Shown: positions 16,964 through 25,523 of the stretch, piece after piece
Numbering within the stretch: position 1 is the first letter of the stretch
How the letters are laid out: the number at the start of each line of letters is the position of its first letter
NCBI GenBank assembly: GCA_948434005.1
Contig: CAOJEH010000007.1
Location: forward strand, 1 to 64,000
Length of the DNA stretch: 64,000 nucleotides
Direction of reading: 5' to 3'
Source: an uncultured Mycoplasmatota bacterium
GTDB lineage: Bacteria; Bacillota_I; Bacilli_A; RF39; UBA660
Notes under the pieces: model-generated
Database searches by the model: none
What the model was told of the DNA's origin: nothing
The model's input: the letters and a program-made list of their open reading frames with translations, nothing else
Position numbers and translations under genes: made by a program

Positions 16964-18019
16964 TTATATTTTGAAATAAAAATCAAGGTATAAGTTCCCC
17001 TCTATTTTCAATTTTAAATATTCATCAATATATTTTTTAGCAGTTTTTGAACAATCATATATTCTACTAACTTTATTATTATTTTTAACTAATGGATTAA
17101 CATACCTTCTTTTAGTTTTTACATTTATAGAATATTTGTCTTCTAATAATTGTTTGCTTTCATATACTTTAGTTGCATTTTGAAAATTTTCAAACGCTTC
17201 TTTTATATCTTTATCTTTACAATTTTTAATCTTAGAAGCTACTTCTACTTCATTTAGAGTGTATAAGTCTTTTACTGTAAGATAGCCTCTTTTACTCATA
17301 ACTTTACAAATATCAGCTAAAAATTGCATTGATATTCTACATTCATTATTAATCCATACTGGCCATAAATCTTTTACTATACTTATATATTTTGAAGCTA
17401 TATCAATATGTTTAAATCCTAATTCATCGATACCATTTTCATTTTTTAATATTGTAATATCATTATAACATTCTTTTAAATCTTCTATTTTCCATATAGG
17501 ATACATAAGATATCCACAACAAAAGTTATATTCAAGTCTATCTGCTGCAAGTTTTGGTGTATTATTATCTGCAATAGGATATACTTTATAATCTATAACT
17601 TCTTCTATTTTGATATTGTCTTTTTGAAGCAAGCTAATTATCTCATTAGAATTTCTTATAATACTTTCAGTTTTATCTTCGGTAGATTCCTGATTTTCAT
17701 AATCTCCTCTCATAAAATCTATACAGTGTCTAAACACTGGAGTTGCTATATCATGAAAAAGTCCTGCTAAAGTTTGTTTTTTGCTTTTTGTAAAATGCCA
17801 AATAATTAAAGCAACTCCTACACTATGGTCTAGGCAAGAATGCCAACTATGATTTTCAAATAAATTAGTATATTCTCCACCACAGTCATAGCTAATATAC
17901 TTTAATCTTTGCATTTCAGAAACATCTATATATTCTTCTAGCCATTCTGGAAATTCTTTTTCTAATACATTAAAATATCCTCTTAGTTTTTTACCTATAC
18001 TATTATAATACTTCCCCAT
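16964..18019 (-). CDS. HD-domain phosphohydrolase (dNTPase-like)
   Basis: A 351-residue protein with an HD metal-site pattern: 'HSWHSCLDHSVGVALIIWH' (first His), 'TLAGLFHDIATPVFRH' (His-Asp) and 'NTPKLAADRLEYNFC' (last Asp). This order is that of dNTP triphosphohydrolase-like and related HD enzymes acting on nucleotides. The C-terminal part is helical and basic, without a recognised domain. It is transcribed divergently from another HD gene across a 120-base region containing a promoter on each strand (leftward TTGAAT-18-TATAAT). Substrate not determinable. Confidence 0.75.
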   Translation of the reverse strand: MGKYYNSIGKKLRGYFNVLEKEFPEWLEEYIDVSEMQRLKYISYDCGGEYTNLFENHSWHSCLDHSVGVALIIWHFTKSKKQTLAGLFHDIATPVFRHCIDFMRGDYENQESTEDKTESIIRNSNEIISLLQKDNIKIEEVIDYKVYPIADNNTPKLAADRLEYNFCCGYLMYPIWKIEDLKECYNDITILKNENGIDELGFKHIDIASKYISIVKDLWPVWINNECRISMQFLADICKVMSKRGYLTVKDLYTLNEVEVASKIKNCKDKDIKEAFENFQNATKVYESKQLLEDKYSINVKTKRRYVNPLVKNNNKVSRIYDCSKTAKKYIDEYLKLKIEGNLYLDFYFKI

Positions 18020-18143
18020 AAAAATACCTCTATGATTTTCATATCAATAATTATAACATGTATAAAAAAAGAAATTCAATAGTGAAGACACATTTACTTA
18101 TTTACATTTATATAGTAAAATTATATCAATTGGAGGAAGTACT

Positions 18144-18794
18144 ATGACTAATTATGATTTACTTAATAATGATAAAGAGCTTAATGATATTATAGATTCT
18201 ATAGATAAGGTTAATGAAGATACTTTATTAGCTTGTCATGGAAGATATCACACTACTTTTGTAATAAATACTATAGAAAGTTTATTAACAAAATTAAACT
18301 ACAGTAAAGATATTATTGAATTAGGAAAAATTGCTGCTCTATTACATGATATAGGTACAATTAAGGGTAAAAAGAATCATGCAATTAGAAGTAGTGAAAT
18401 GTGTAAACAATTTTTGGATAAGACTACTCTTTCAAAAGAAGATAAAGATATTATAATTCATGCAATTAAAGATCACTCTAATGGTAATGATATAAATAAC
18501 GCTATTGATGCAGCACTTGTACTTTCAGATAAAATTGATATTTCAAAAAATAGAGTTTTAGATCTTGGAAAAACAGACCGTTGGCATAGTAATTGGTTAA
18601 ATATAGAAGATGTTATCTTAACTATTGAAGATAAAAAAATAATAGTAAACTATATTGTAAATGATAATTTTTCTAAAGAAATACTATTAGAAGACTGGGA
18701 TAAAGGAATAGTGACGCCAACTAAAGCTTGTAATTACTTTGGATGTAGTTGTATCTTTCAACTTAATGGTAATACAATTAATCTAAATTTATAA
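18144..18794 (+). CDS. HD-domain phosphohydrolase
   Basis: A 216-residue HD hydrolase. Metal ligands are visible in 'ACHGRYHTTFVINTIE', 'IAALLHDIGTIKGKKNHAI' (HD plus a later His), 'IIIHAIKDHSNG' and 'ALVLSDKIDIS'. The layout resembles HD-type nucleotide or dinucleotide phosphodiesterases. Start behind GGAGGAAGT. A promoter TTTACT-17-TAAAAT lies upstream. Divergent from another HD gene, convergent with an unknown gene; the two share a terminator. Substrate unknown. Confidence 0.75.
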   Translation: MTNYDLLNNDKELNDIIDSIDKVNEDTLLACHGRYHTTFVINTIESLLTKLNYSKDIIELGKIAALLHDIGTIKGKKNHAIRSSEMCKQFLDKTTLSKEDKDIIIHAIKDHSNGNDINNAIDAALVLSDKIDISKNRVLDLGKTDRWHSNWLNIEDVILTIEDKKIIVNYIVNDNFSKEILLEDWDKGIVTPTKACNYFGCSCIFQLNGNTINLNL

Positions 18795-18801
18795 ATATAA
18801 A

Positions 18802-18822
18802 AAGTACACTACTTGTGTACTT
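18802..18822 (+). terminator. Bidirectional hairpin between convergent genes
   Basis: AAGTACAC (18802-18809) pairs with GTGTACTT (18815-18822) around a five-base loop. Short T/A tracts on both sides make it a weak two-way terminator. Confidence 0.5.
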
Positions 18823-19711
18823 ATTTACTTTTAGGTGTATTACCTGTAAACCTTGCTAAAGGCATTACTTCTTTTACTATATCATCCATATTTTCTACAA
18901 AATTATTTAAATCCTTACTAGTTGTAAACTTAGAAAGATTATTTTCATCTAAGATATTTGTAATCTCTTCATAACTAACATCATCACCTATATATATGGG
19001 TGTTTTTTTACCATCCGTTTTATAGATAATAAGTGAATTTGAAAAATTAAATGTTGAATAATCTATTTTAGCAGTATCAAGTCTAGGAGAAGTGATAACG
19101 GTTGCATTAAAATCTAATGTTATACTAGAATTTTTAATCAGTAGAATACTATCTATATCATCAATACTATCAATTGCGCTAGCATCACCACCAGGAAGTA
19201 AAGCCTCTTTAAGTGTATCTTTATCTCTAATTGTCCAAGGAGAATCTATCTGCTTAGACTGAGCTTGTTCAAACTCAGGTATAATTGTAGTTTCTAATTC
19301 TTCAGATAGAAGAAATCTATTAACATAATCTTGTATCTTAAAGTTATGTTTTGTAAAAAATGATTTAATATAATCTATATCATAGGCTTTTGGCCATACA
19401 GATATTGGTATTGCTAAAGCTATACAATCTTCTACTCCTTCGTTTTCGAAAAATATCAAACAATAATATGGTATCATTGGAAATTCAAATTTATAGTTGT
19501 TATTCTCATCTAATATATACTCTTTTGCATCTATATTATTAATAGTAATCTTATATTGACCAGTATTATCATCGTAAGTTGAAAAATTTAAATACATTTC
19601 TATATTTTTATCTTGGTTACCTATCATCTCTTCAGCATAAGATAAAGCTTCATCCATTTCTTCTTCATTCATTACTAAAAATAAATCAGGTTGCTTAAAT
19701 TTCTTTTCCAT
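18821..19711 (-). CDS. Unknown acidic protein
   Basis: A 296-residue cytosolic protein, acidic and without membrane segments or a recognised domain. N-terminal half: 'LFLVMNEEEMDEALSYAEEM' and a Trp-Pro stretch 'AIPISVWPKAYDID'. C-terminal half is rich in Ser/Asp/Ile (GGDASAIDSIDDIDSILLI). It is the last gene of the MazG-deaminase-QueD-HD run, 13 bases after the HD gene, so it is probably translated from the same mRNA. No function proposed. Confidence 0.6.
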   Translation of the reverse strand: MEKKFKQPDLFLVMNEEEMDEALSYAEEMIGNQDKNIEMYLNFSTYDDNTGQYKITINNIDAKEYILDENNNYKFEFPMIPYYCLIFFENEGVEDCIALAIPISVWPKAYDIDYIKSFFTKHNFKIQDYVNRFLLSEELETTIIPEFEQAQSKQIDSPWTIRDKDTLKEALLPGGDASAIDSIDDIDSILLIKNSSITLDFNATVITSPRLDTAKIDYSTFNFSNSLIIYKTDGKKTPIYIGDDVSYEEITNILDENNLSKFTTSKDLNNFVENMDDIVKEVMPLARFTGNTPKSK

Positions 19712-19724
19712 AATTTTTACCTTC

Positions 19725-20356
19725 CTATATAATATTTTCTTTTAAATATTCAATTATTTCAATAAAGTTTTTATCATCTTCATACTTATTTCTATCAAAT
19801 TCAATCCAAGCGTTAGATATACTTTTTTCACTATCTAATACCTTTCTAACATTATAATCATTAATAATAGGATTGTTAGGTTGATTATTCAAGTCAAAAC
19901 AACCTTCTTGATCATATAACTTCATTTGAATATCACATTCTAATTTATCACAATGATAAGCAAAAACTGCTTCCTTTGTAACTTTTTCATTATATTCATC
20001 TAGTAGCGATGTTATTTCTTCTTTTCCAAGAAAATCCTTTAGTATATAGTTAATCGCTTCTTTTCCTTTAATTAATTTTTCTTTTTTAGTAATCTCAAAA
20101 AATGCTAAATCTCCAATTTCTATTTCTTCTAATTCATGTATAGCTAACATATAGACTACTTTCATAATATCTAATTTATACTCAAACTGATAGTATATAG
20201 ATATAGCAAGCATTTGTGCCCCCATATATGCTCGGCAACACTTTCTATTCTATCTCTTTTTGCATTCCAAATAGTAGGACCTTTTCTAATAGTATCTTTT
20301 AATTTAGTACATAATTTATAATATTTAATTGTAGCCTCAATTTTATTATTATTCAT
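19725..20356 (-). CDS. HD-domain (YfbR-like) hydrolase, frame broken at a G5 tract
   Basis: Two overlapping frames form one ~210-residue HD protein. The first ends after 'ESVAEHIWG' (the first metal His in the usual SVAEHxW pattern). The second continues 'AQMLAISIYYQFEY', with 'MLAIHELEEIEIGDLAFFE' corresponding to the HDLxExxxGD box of 5'-nucleotidase YfbR-like enzymes (the D after H is E here), and 'DKLECDIQMKLYD'. The break is at TGGGGGC; six G instead of five would join them. Start overlaps the QueD-like gene by eight bases. This could be phase variation, a recent inactivation or a base-calling error; the tract is short. Confidence 0.7.
20219..20223 (-). repeat. G5 tract at HD-gene frame break
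   Basis: Five G on the coding strand in HIW-G-AQML. Length six is in frame. Other G5 runs in the window (prpC, rsgA, PHP gene) are in frame, so a run of five alone is not remarkable. Confidence 0.5.
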
Positions 20357-20687
20357 TTTCTATTTCCTTTTTTAATACTTCAACGTATTTATCTGTTCCT
20401 TCCCAAACAATTACTGAATATAAATTATCTATATCTTTTAATTCATTAATAATATAGATTGCAATATTTTCTATAGTTGCTCTAGTTTTTATAATATCAT
20501 CTATATATGTCTTATCAATTTTATTTATAACTTGATCAATCTTAGGGTTAATCTCATGAAAATCTAGGTTGCCTACCATATTATTAACTAACTCATCTAC
20601 AAAGTTAATTTCTATTTTAAATGTATGTCCATGAATATGTTTACCATGAGCAGAATCAATATTTCTAACTACGCAAAGTCTTGCCAT
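20349..20687 (-). CDS. QueD-like 6-pyruvoyltetrahydropterin synthase family protein lacking catalytic Cys
   Basis: A 112-residue member of the 6-carboxy/6-pyruvoyl tetrahydropterin synthase family. The zinc ligands are visible in 'IDSAHGKHIHGHTFKIEI' (SAH and HGH). 'ATIENIAIYIINEL' is the PTxEN region and 'VIVWEGTDKYVEV' the Glu strand. In QueD a Cys precedes HGH by four residues (CxxLHGH); here that position is Gly, so the normal lyase reaction is doubtful. It is shorter than QueD (~120). No other queuosine gene is nearby. It lies between a deaminase and an HD gene with near-zero spacing. Confidence 0.75.
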   Translation of the reverse strand: MARLCVVRNIDSAHGKHIHGHTFKIEINFVDELVNNMVGNLDFHEINPKIDQVINKIDKTYIDDIIKTRATIENIAIYIINELKDIDNLYSVIVWEGTDKYVEVLKKEIENE

Positions 20688-20689
20688 AA

Positions 20690-21130
20690 TTACTTTCCCC
20701 TTTCTTTTAATACTTCAATAGCTTTATCTCTATGTAATTCTTTTACTATTTCCATTTTATTTTTAGAATACTTAACTAATTCATCTATATTGGTAATCAT
20801 CTCAGGACAATAGATATCATTACTATCTTGTAATGTGGCAGCATATACCAATTTATCAAATTCTTCATATAGTATTGCTCCCATACACATCATACAAGGT
20901 TCACAAGATACATACATTGTGGCTCCTTTTAAATCTCCATAAAGATTCTTATTTTTAGAAGCGCTTTCTATTGCTTCTAATTCAGCATGCGAATACATAC
21001 TCGTTTCAATTAAAGTTTTATCATCACTTCTACCAATAATTTCTCCATCTTTAACAACAATAGCTCCATAAGGATTTTTAGCCTTTTTACTAATTTCTAT
21101 TGCTATATCTATATATTGTTCATCAGTCAT
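20690..21130 (-). CDS. Cytidine/deoxycytidylate/guanine deaminase-family protein
   Basis: A 146-residue zinc deaminase: 'MYSHAELEAIESA' (HAE, zinc His and catalytic Glu, near residues 48-50) and 'YVSCEPCMMCMGAILYEEFD' (PCxxC zinc ligands). The sequence around PCMMCMGAI and the length are closer to guanine deaminase/tRNA-adenosine deaminase types than to small cytidine deaminases; the substrate is not settled. Start two bases after the MazG-like stop. Part of the nucleotide-type operon. Confidence 0.82.
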   Translation of the reverse strand: MTDEQYIDIAIEISKKAKNPYGAIVVKDGEIIGRSDDKTLIETSMYSHAELEAIESASKNKNLYGDLKGATMYVSCEPCMMCMGAILYEEFDKLVYAATLQDSNDIYCPEMITNIDELVKYSKNKMEIVKELHRDKAIEVLKERGK

Positions 21131-21131
21131 T

Positions 21132-21500
21132 TTATTCTCCTTTGTTTTTATCAGTATTTACCCAAGTTCTTTCTACATTAATTTTTTCTTTTTCTATAAC
21201 GGCATCATATAAATTGATATTAAGAGTATTACAAATACTTGTAAGAACTATAAATACATCAGCTATTTCACTTTCAACTGTATCATAATTTTTTATTTTA
21301 CCTTTATCTATACACATATTAGTTTTTTCTTTTCTAATAGATTTTGCTAATTCTCCGACTTCTTCTAATAAAAGTAATAGTCCTTGTTCAACAGATTGTT
21401 TTCCAAATCCACGAATATCAATTACTTGTTTAATATAATTTTGAATAGTATCTAAATTATCATCCTTTTTTAAATTATTTAATAATTCTTTTTGATTCAT
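21132..21500 (-). CDS. MazG-like nucleotide pyrophosphohydrolase
   Basis: A 122-residue all-alpha NTP pyrophosphohydrolase: 'LLLLEEVGELAKSIRK' (EExxE) and 'VESEIADVFIVLTSICN' (ExxD) form the Mg site. Such proteins hydrolyse (d)NTPs to monophosphates and pyrophosphate, often house-cleaning modified nucleotides. It is the first gene of a tight five-gene leftward run with a deaminase, QueD-like, HD and unknown protein. Upstream is a 450-base gene-free region with small-RNA genes. Confidence 0.82.
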   Translation of the reverse strand: MNQKELLNNLKKDDNLDTIQNYIKQVIDIRGFGKQSVEQGLLLLLEEVGELAKSIRKEKTNMCIDKGKIKNYDTVESEIADVFIVLTSICNTLNINLYDAVIEKEKINVERTWVNTDKNKGE

Positions 21501-21625
21501 ACGACTAACACCTCAACAATAGTATAGCTTACTTTTTAAAGATATGCTACTTTATTTTATATAAAATGATTTATATATTAATTCTAAATAGGATAATTTT
21601 ACCAATAAAATAATTAACTGTTCGA

Positions 21626-21654
21626 TTGTTTTAAAATTTGCATTATTGTATACT
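21626..21654 (+). promoter_or_regulatory. Promoter of candidate rightward small RNA
   Basis: TTGTTT (21626-21631) and TATACT (21649-21654) with a 17-base spacer. Confidence 0.45.
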
Positions 21655-21660
21655 TTCTAT

Positions 21661-21754
21661 AGGGAATATCAGTTGTTGAGTGTCTACCTCTAATCCTTGT
21701 AGAGATGAGGTTTGATAATGATGAAGAAAAGAAACTTTGTAGTCAAAGTTTTTC
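21661..21754 (+). ncRNA. Candidate small RNA, convergent with the 116-nt RNA
   Basis: Starts at AGGGAATATC seven bases after a -10 box. It contains nested pairs TATCA/TGATA and CTCTA/TAGAG and ends at a hairpin AAACTTTG-TAGT-CAAAGTTT with five T. No rightward gene follows, so it is not a leader. It lies in the 450-base gene-free stretch between the MazG-like gene and vanZ. Not matched to a known RNA family. Confidence 0.35.
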
Positions 21755-21803
21755 GATACATTACTATCATTTTATTTCCCCTTATCATTATGATAGTAGT
21801 AAT

Positions 21804-21919
21804 AAAAAAATGACACTTAATTCGCATTTGAATTAAATGTCCATCTAAATTTATTGGGTAGACATTCAACTAGACAAAACTGAATGCTCCCTTTTTTATT
21901 TTATGCCAGTTTCCTTGAC
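21804..21919 (-). ncRNA. 116-nt small RNA, member B of a two-member family
   Basis: Predicted start GTCAAGGAAACT at 21919, seven bases after TATGAT. The first ~30 bases match the RNA at 45551-45666 almost exactly (GTCAAGGAAACTxGCATAAA, then ATAAAAAAGG). Then come hairpin CATTCA/TGAATG, a TACCCAAT linker and terminator GACATTTAATTC/GAATTAAGTGTC with seven T. The length equals that of member A. Its promoter overlaps the end of vanZ. Function unknown. Confidence 0.65.
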
Positions 21920-21925
21920 ATATTC

Positions 21926-21954
21926 ATCATACCATAAAAGACGATTTTCTTCAA
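21926..21954 (-). promoter_or_regulatory. Promoter of 116-nt RNA member B
   Basis: On the minus strand TTGAAG (21954-21949) and TATGAT (21931-21926) with a 17-base spacer. The -35 box overlaps the vanZ stop codon. Confidence 0.6.
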
Positions 21955-22538
21955 GTTTTTGATTTATTTATTATTTTGTTAACTATAAAATATCCTAATA
22001 TTCCTCCTAAAGTATTCATTAATATATCATCAACATCAAATACACGATAAGGTTTAGGATAAATAAAATATAATCCAGATAGTTGAGTAAGTTCAAAAAA
22101 TAACGAAAGGATAAAAGTAATAATAATTGTCTTTATAAAATTTAGTTTAAAATAACCTCTTAAATAAATTCCTAGAGGAATCATCATTAAAATATTTAGT
22201 AATACTGTATAAATACAAGGCTCAAATAGTGATTTAAAATAAGTATTAAAATCTAATATATTAAAAGATGATTCACTTATTATACTTTGTATAAAATGAA
22301 ATGGATATAAATTTCCTTTAATAGATATTTTTATAGCTTCTTCAAAAGTGGGAAGAGGTAAAATAACTAAAAAGTATAAAATTATAAGATAAAGAATAAA
22401 GGAGTAAAATACTGCTATCTTAAATAGATTTAGTTTTTTATACTTTATATACTGAAATATAATACAAGGAATATAAAGAAGTATAGCAATTATTGGAAAG
22501 ATGTATATAGCTATTCTAATAGAATATAAATACTGCAT
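21951..22538 (-). CDS. VanZ-family membrane protein
   Basis: A 195-residue protein with about five membrane segments and the VanZ signature at the C-terminus: 'FELTQLSGLYFI', then 'RVFDVDDILMNTLGGILGYF' (D-x-D-D-x-x-x-N-x-x-G). The family includes the teicoplanin-resistance protein VanZ; the biochemical role is not established. It lies just downstream of the BceAB-like genes on the same strand and could belong to the same envelope-stress response. Confidence 0.85.
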   Translation of the reverse strand: MQYLYSIRIAIYIFPIIAILLYIPCIIFQYIKYKKLNLFKIAVFYSFILYLIILYFLVILPLPTFEEAIKISIKGNLYPFHFIQSIISESSFNILDFNTYFKSLFEPCIYTVLLNILMMIPLGIYLRGYFKLNFIKTIIITFILSLFFELTQLSGLYFIYPKPYRVFDVDDILMNTLGGILGYFIVNKIINKSKT

Positions 22539-22547
22539 AAATATAAA

Positions 22548-22631
22548 TTAACTACTATCCTTTTTTCTAATAAGTATAATTAAAAGAATAAAAAGTGAAA
22601 ATAGAAAAAAAGGAATAACTATAGGTAACAT
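22548..22631 (-). CDS. Possible 27-residue membrane peptide
   Basis: The frame MLPIVIPFFLFSLFILLI... is one membrane segment followed by RKKDSS. AAGGA lies 12 bases upstream at the end of the permease gene. It sits between the permease and vanZ in the same direction. It is too short to judge coding potential with certainty. Confidence 0.3.
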   Translation of the reverse strand: MLPIVIPFFLFSLFILLIILIRKKDSS

Positions 22632-22635
22632 AAAA

Positions 22636-24678
22636 TTAATGATTTTCCTTAATAATATTTTTACTACAGAAATAAGTGATAAAGAAATATCCTCCATATA
22701 TTACAATAATAAATATAGCTGTCATAATAATAGATGGAAGTAATTTATCTCTACCAAATGTTTCTAAAATAAAGGCAGCAAACTTTATTCCAAATATAGA
22801 ATGAATAATAGCAATTACTAAAGGAAACATAAAGAATATAGCAATTTGTCTAAATAGTGTTTTATTGATTAATTTCTCATCAGTTCCTATTTTTCTTAGC
22901 ATCTTATATCTTTCTTTATTATCACTACTTTCTGATAATTCTTTTAAAGCTAATATTGCGGCACTACTAATTAAGAAAATAATTCCTAGATAAAGGCCAA
23001 TAAAAGTTACTAATGCACCTAAACCTATACTTGCCTCTGCTATATCTAATTTAGAATTCATAGAAGTTAAACTAGTCTTATTCCATGTACTTTCTATTAC
23101 TTTACGTAACTTTTCATCAGTAGCAATTTTATCCTTTTTATTCGTAGATTTATAGTTAGCAATTAATCCCTTATATTCTAATCTAGCCCCAATAATTGCA
23201 TCATCAGGTACAATAATAATTCCATCATTGATATGATTAGAAGAAATTTCAATAAACCCATCTTGGCATTTTTTATATTTAGGAACATAATCTCTAGAAC
23301 CAATAGTAATAGTTTCCCCTTCTTTTAAAGCTTCATTACGTAGAGTAATCATACTATCAAAGTCAGCAATTACTAAATACTCATTATCTTCTAGACTATA
23401 CTCTTTATTACCATATAGTTTAGCAATCTTATTATAATCACTAATTGTTACAATAGATTCTTCTCTACCATATTTTAAATATTTAAACTGCTTTTCTACT
23501 TTTTCTAATCTACTACCTAAAAATTTACCTAATGTTAAATCACTTGATTTATAAATACTAAACGGAGTAATATCGTCTAGATTCTTATCTGTATCAAAAC
23601 CATTTTTCTCTAAAGTTTCTATAACAGATAGATTAAAATCAGACTTTATCTCTTGGTTATCATCATCTATAGATAATACTTTACTAAACTGTACATCAAC
23701 TGGAGATAACTTATCTAAATTAGCAGTCATAGAATTTTTTATTGATAGAGATGATGATAAAACACAAATCGTAATAAATAACATAATACAAATAATCGTC
23801 ATAGAAAATACAGTAGTATTAATTTTACTACTAAATTGTCTTAAGGTAAAACTATTTAATCCTTTATAGTAAACACCTTTTATATTCATAAATATTTTTA
23901 ATAATAATCCTGATAATGACCAAAAGATGAAGAAAGTAGAAACTAATCCTAAAATAATAGGAAGATATATCTGCTCTGCACTTTGTAAATCTTCTACTCC
24001 ACCAGTTACTAGATAATAGGCATAAGAAAGAACCGATGCAGAAATAATAAAGATAATTGTACAAATAACAGGATTTTTTAGTTTTACTTTTTCTGACTTT
24101 TTATTAGCATGAAGTAAATCAATTAACTTACATTTACTAATATTTATTGTATTAAATATCATTACTAAGAAATAGATTAATCCAAAGTAAATTAAGGTTT
24201 TAATACAAGCTGACTTAGAAAATACAAATTGAAATTTCGTTAAATTAGCATCAAACATATTGGCAACTAATAAACTCATAAATTGAGATAAAACAAATCC
24301 TAAAACTAATCCTACAAAAAGTGAAAAAACTCCAATAATTAATGTTTCTAAAAATAGTATGGTAGAGATTTTTCTTTTACTCATTCCTAGTGTTAAATAA
24401 ATACCAAATTCTTTGTTTCTTCTCTTAATCAAAAATCTAGAGGCATAAATAACCAAAAATCCTAAAATAATAGAAACAAAAACACTACAACCTGATAACA
24501 TATTCGTCATCAAATCAATTACTTCAGAAGTTCTTTTTGTAACATCCATCATAACCGTTTGTTTATCAATTGAATTAAATACATAAAATATAGCAACACC
24601 TAAGACTAAGGTAAAAAAGTAAATTAAATAGTCTTTTATACTTTTAACTATATTTTTAAAAGAAATTTTAAAGAGCAT
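22636..24678 (-). CDS. BceB-type ABC transporter permease
   Basis: A 680-residue FtsX-family permease of the peptide-sensing/detoxification type: N-terminal '[17 protein letters not shown]', about ten membrane helices, and a large extracellular domain (roughly residues 310-530) between helices, as in BceB/VraG. It removes cell-wall-acting peptides such as bacitracin from their lipid targets and signals to the kinase. The likely start is the ATG at 24678, overlapping the ATPase gene by 11 bases; six codons further upstream is less likely. Upstream are ATPase, kinase and regulator in the canonical order. Confidence 0.88.
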   Translation of the reverse strand: MLFKISFKNIVKSIKDYLIYFFTLVLGVAIFYVFNSIDKQTVMMDVTKRTSEVIDLMTNMLSGCSVFVSIILGFLVIYASRFLIKRRNKEFGIYLTLGMSKRKISTILFLETLIIGVFSLFVGLVLGFVLSQFMSLLVANMFDANLTKFQFVFSKSACIKTLIYFGLIYFLVMIFNTINISKCKLIDLLHANKKSEKVKLKNPVICTIIFIISASVLSYAYYLVTGGVEDLQSAEQIYLPIILGLVSTFFIFWSLSGLLLKIFMNIKGVYYKGLNSFTLRQFSSKINTTVFSMTIICIMLFITICVLSSSLSIKNSMTANLDKLSPVDVQFSKVLSIDDDNQEIKSDFNLSVIETLEKNGFDTDKNLDDITPFSIYKSSDLTLGKFLGSRLEKVEKQFKYLKYGREESIVTISDYNKIAKLYGNKEYSLEDNEYLVIADFDSMITLRNEALKEGETITIGSRDYVPKYKKCQDGFIEISSNHINDGIIIVPDDAIIGARLEYKGLIANYKSTNKKDKIATDEKLRKVIESTWNKTSLTSMNSKLDIAEASIGLGALVTFIGLYLGIIFLISSAAILALKELSESSDNKERYKMLRKIGTDEKLINKTLFRQIAIFFMFPLVIAIIHSIFGIKFAAFILETFGRDKLLPSIIMTAIFIIVIYGGYFFITYFCSKNIIKENH

Positions 24679-25435
24679 CTGACAAATCACCACCAAGCAT
24701 TGTGACTACTTCAATAATTTGATCAAAAAACTCACTTCTTTTTTTATCACCCCTATTAATTTCATTAAAAATCTTTCCATCCTTAATAAAGATAACACGA
24801 GATGCGTACGATGCCGTAAAAGCATCATGAGTAACCATTAAAATTGTAGCTTCTAATTCTTGATTTAAATAGTTAAATCTTTCTAGTAACATTTTAGACG
24901 ACTTCGAGTCTAGGGCCCCAGTTGGTTCATCAGCAAGAATTAATTTAGGATCAGTAATAATTGCTCTAGCACTAGCTACTCTTTGTTTTTGTCCACCGGA
25001 TAATTGATAAGGATATTTTTTTAAGATATCATAAATATCAAGTTCTTTGGCAACTTTCTTAATTCTTTGATCAATTTCTTTTGCTCCAACATTTTGAATT
25101 GATAAAGCAAGAGCAATATTTTCATAAGCAGTTAAAGTATCTAAAAGATTAAAATCTTGAAAGATAAAGCCTAACTCTTCCCTTCTAAATTTATTTAGAC
25201 TATTTCCTCTTAATTTAGTAATATCTTCTCCAGCTACATAAATATGTCCAGAAGTAACTTTATCTATAGTAGAAATTAAATTAAGTAGCGTTGTTTTACC
25301 ACTACCACTAGCACCCATAATAGCAACAAATTCACCTCTGTCTACTAAAAAAGAAATACCAGATATAGCTTTAGTTAAGCTTGATCTGTTTCCATAATAT
25401 TTTTCAATATTATCAATTTTTAAAATATTTTTCAT
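24668..25435 (-). CDS. BceA-type ABC transporter ATP-binding protein
   Basis: A 255-residue MacB/BceA-type ATPase: Walker A '[17 protein letters not shown]', Q-loop '[20 protein letters not shown]', signature '[15 protein letters not shown]', Walker B '[16 protein letters not shown]' and H-loop '[11 protein letters not shown]'. Partner of the overlapping permease. Start behind AAGGAGGAG. Directly upstream, in the 88 bases after the kinase gene, is a palindrome matching the operator of BceR-type regulators, so it is probably induced by the adjacent two-component system. Confidence 0.92.
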   Translation of the reverse strand: MKNILKIDNIEKYYGNRSSLTKAISGISFLVDRGEFVAIMGASGSGKTTLLNLISTIDKVTSGHIYVAGEDITKLRGNSLNKFRREELGFIFQDFNLLDTLTAYENIALALSIQNVGAKEIDQRIKKVAKELDIYDILKKYPYQLSGGQKQRVASARAIITDPKLILADEPTGALDSKSSKMLLERFNYLNQELEATILMVTHDAFTASYASRVIFIKDGKIFNEINRGDKKRSEFFDQIIEVVTMLGGDLSDAL

Positions 25436-25505
25436 TTTCTCTCCTCCTTAATAAACAGTCTATTAAATAAAATTGAAATTGTCGCTTGTTTCATCTTACT
25501 ATATC

Positions 25506-25519
25506 TTACAATTTTGTAA
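25506..25519 (-). promoter_or_regulatory. BceR-type operator upstream of bceAB
   Basis: TTACA-ATTT-TGTAA, the TNACA-N4-TGTNA inverted repeat known for BceR-like regulators, 70 bases before the ATPase start. An identical copy precedes the regulator gene. Confidence 0.65.
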
Positions 25520-25523
25520 GGTA

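Noticed and set aside
21661-21754. Purine-type riboswitch because of GTGTCTACC and possible CC/GG loops
   Set aside because: The GATATGG loop and the flanking stem do not fit, and no rightward gene follows within kilobases.
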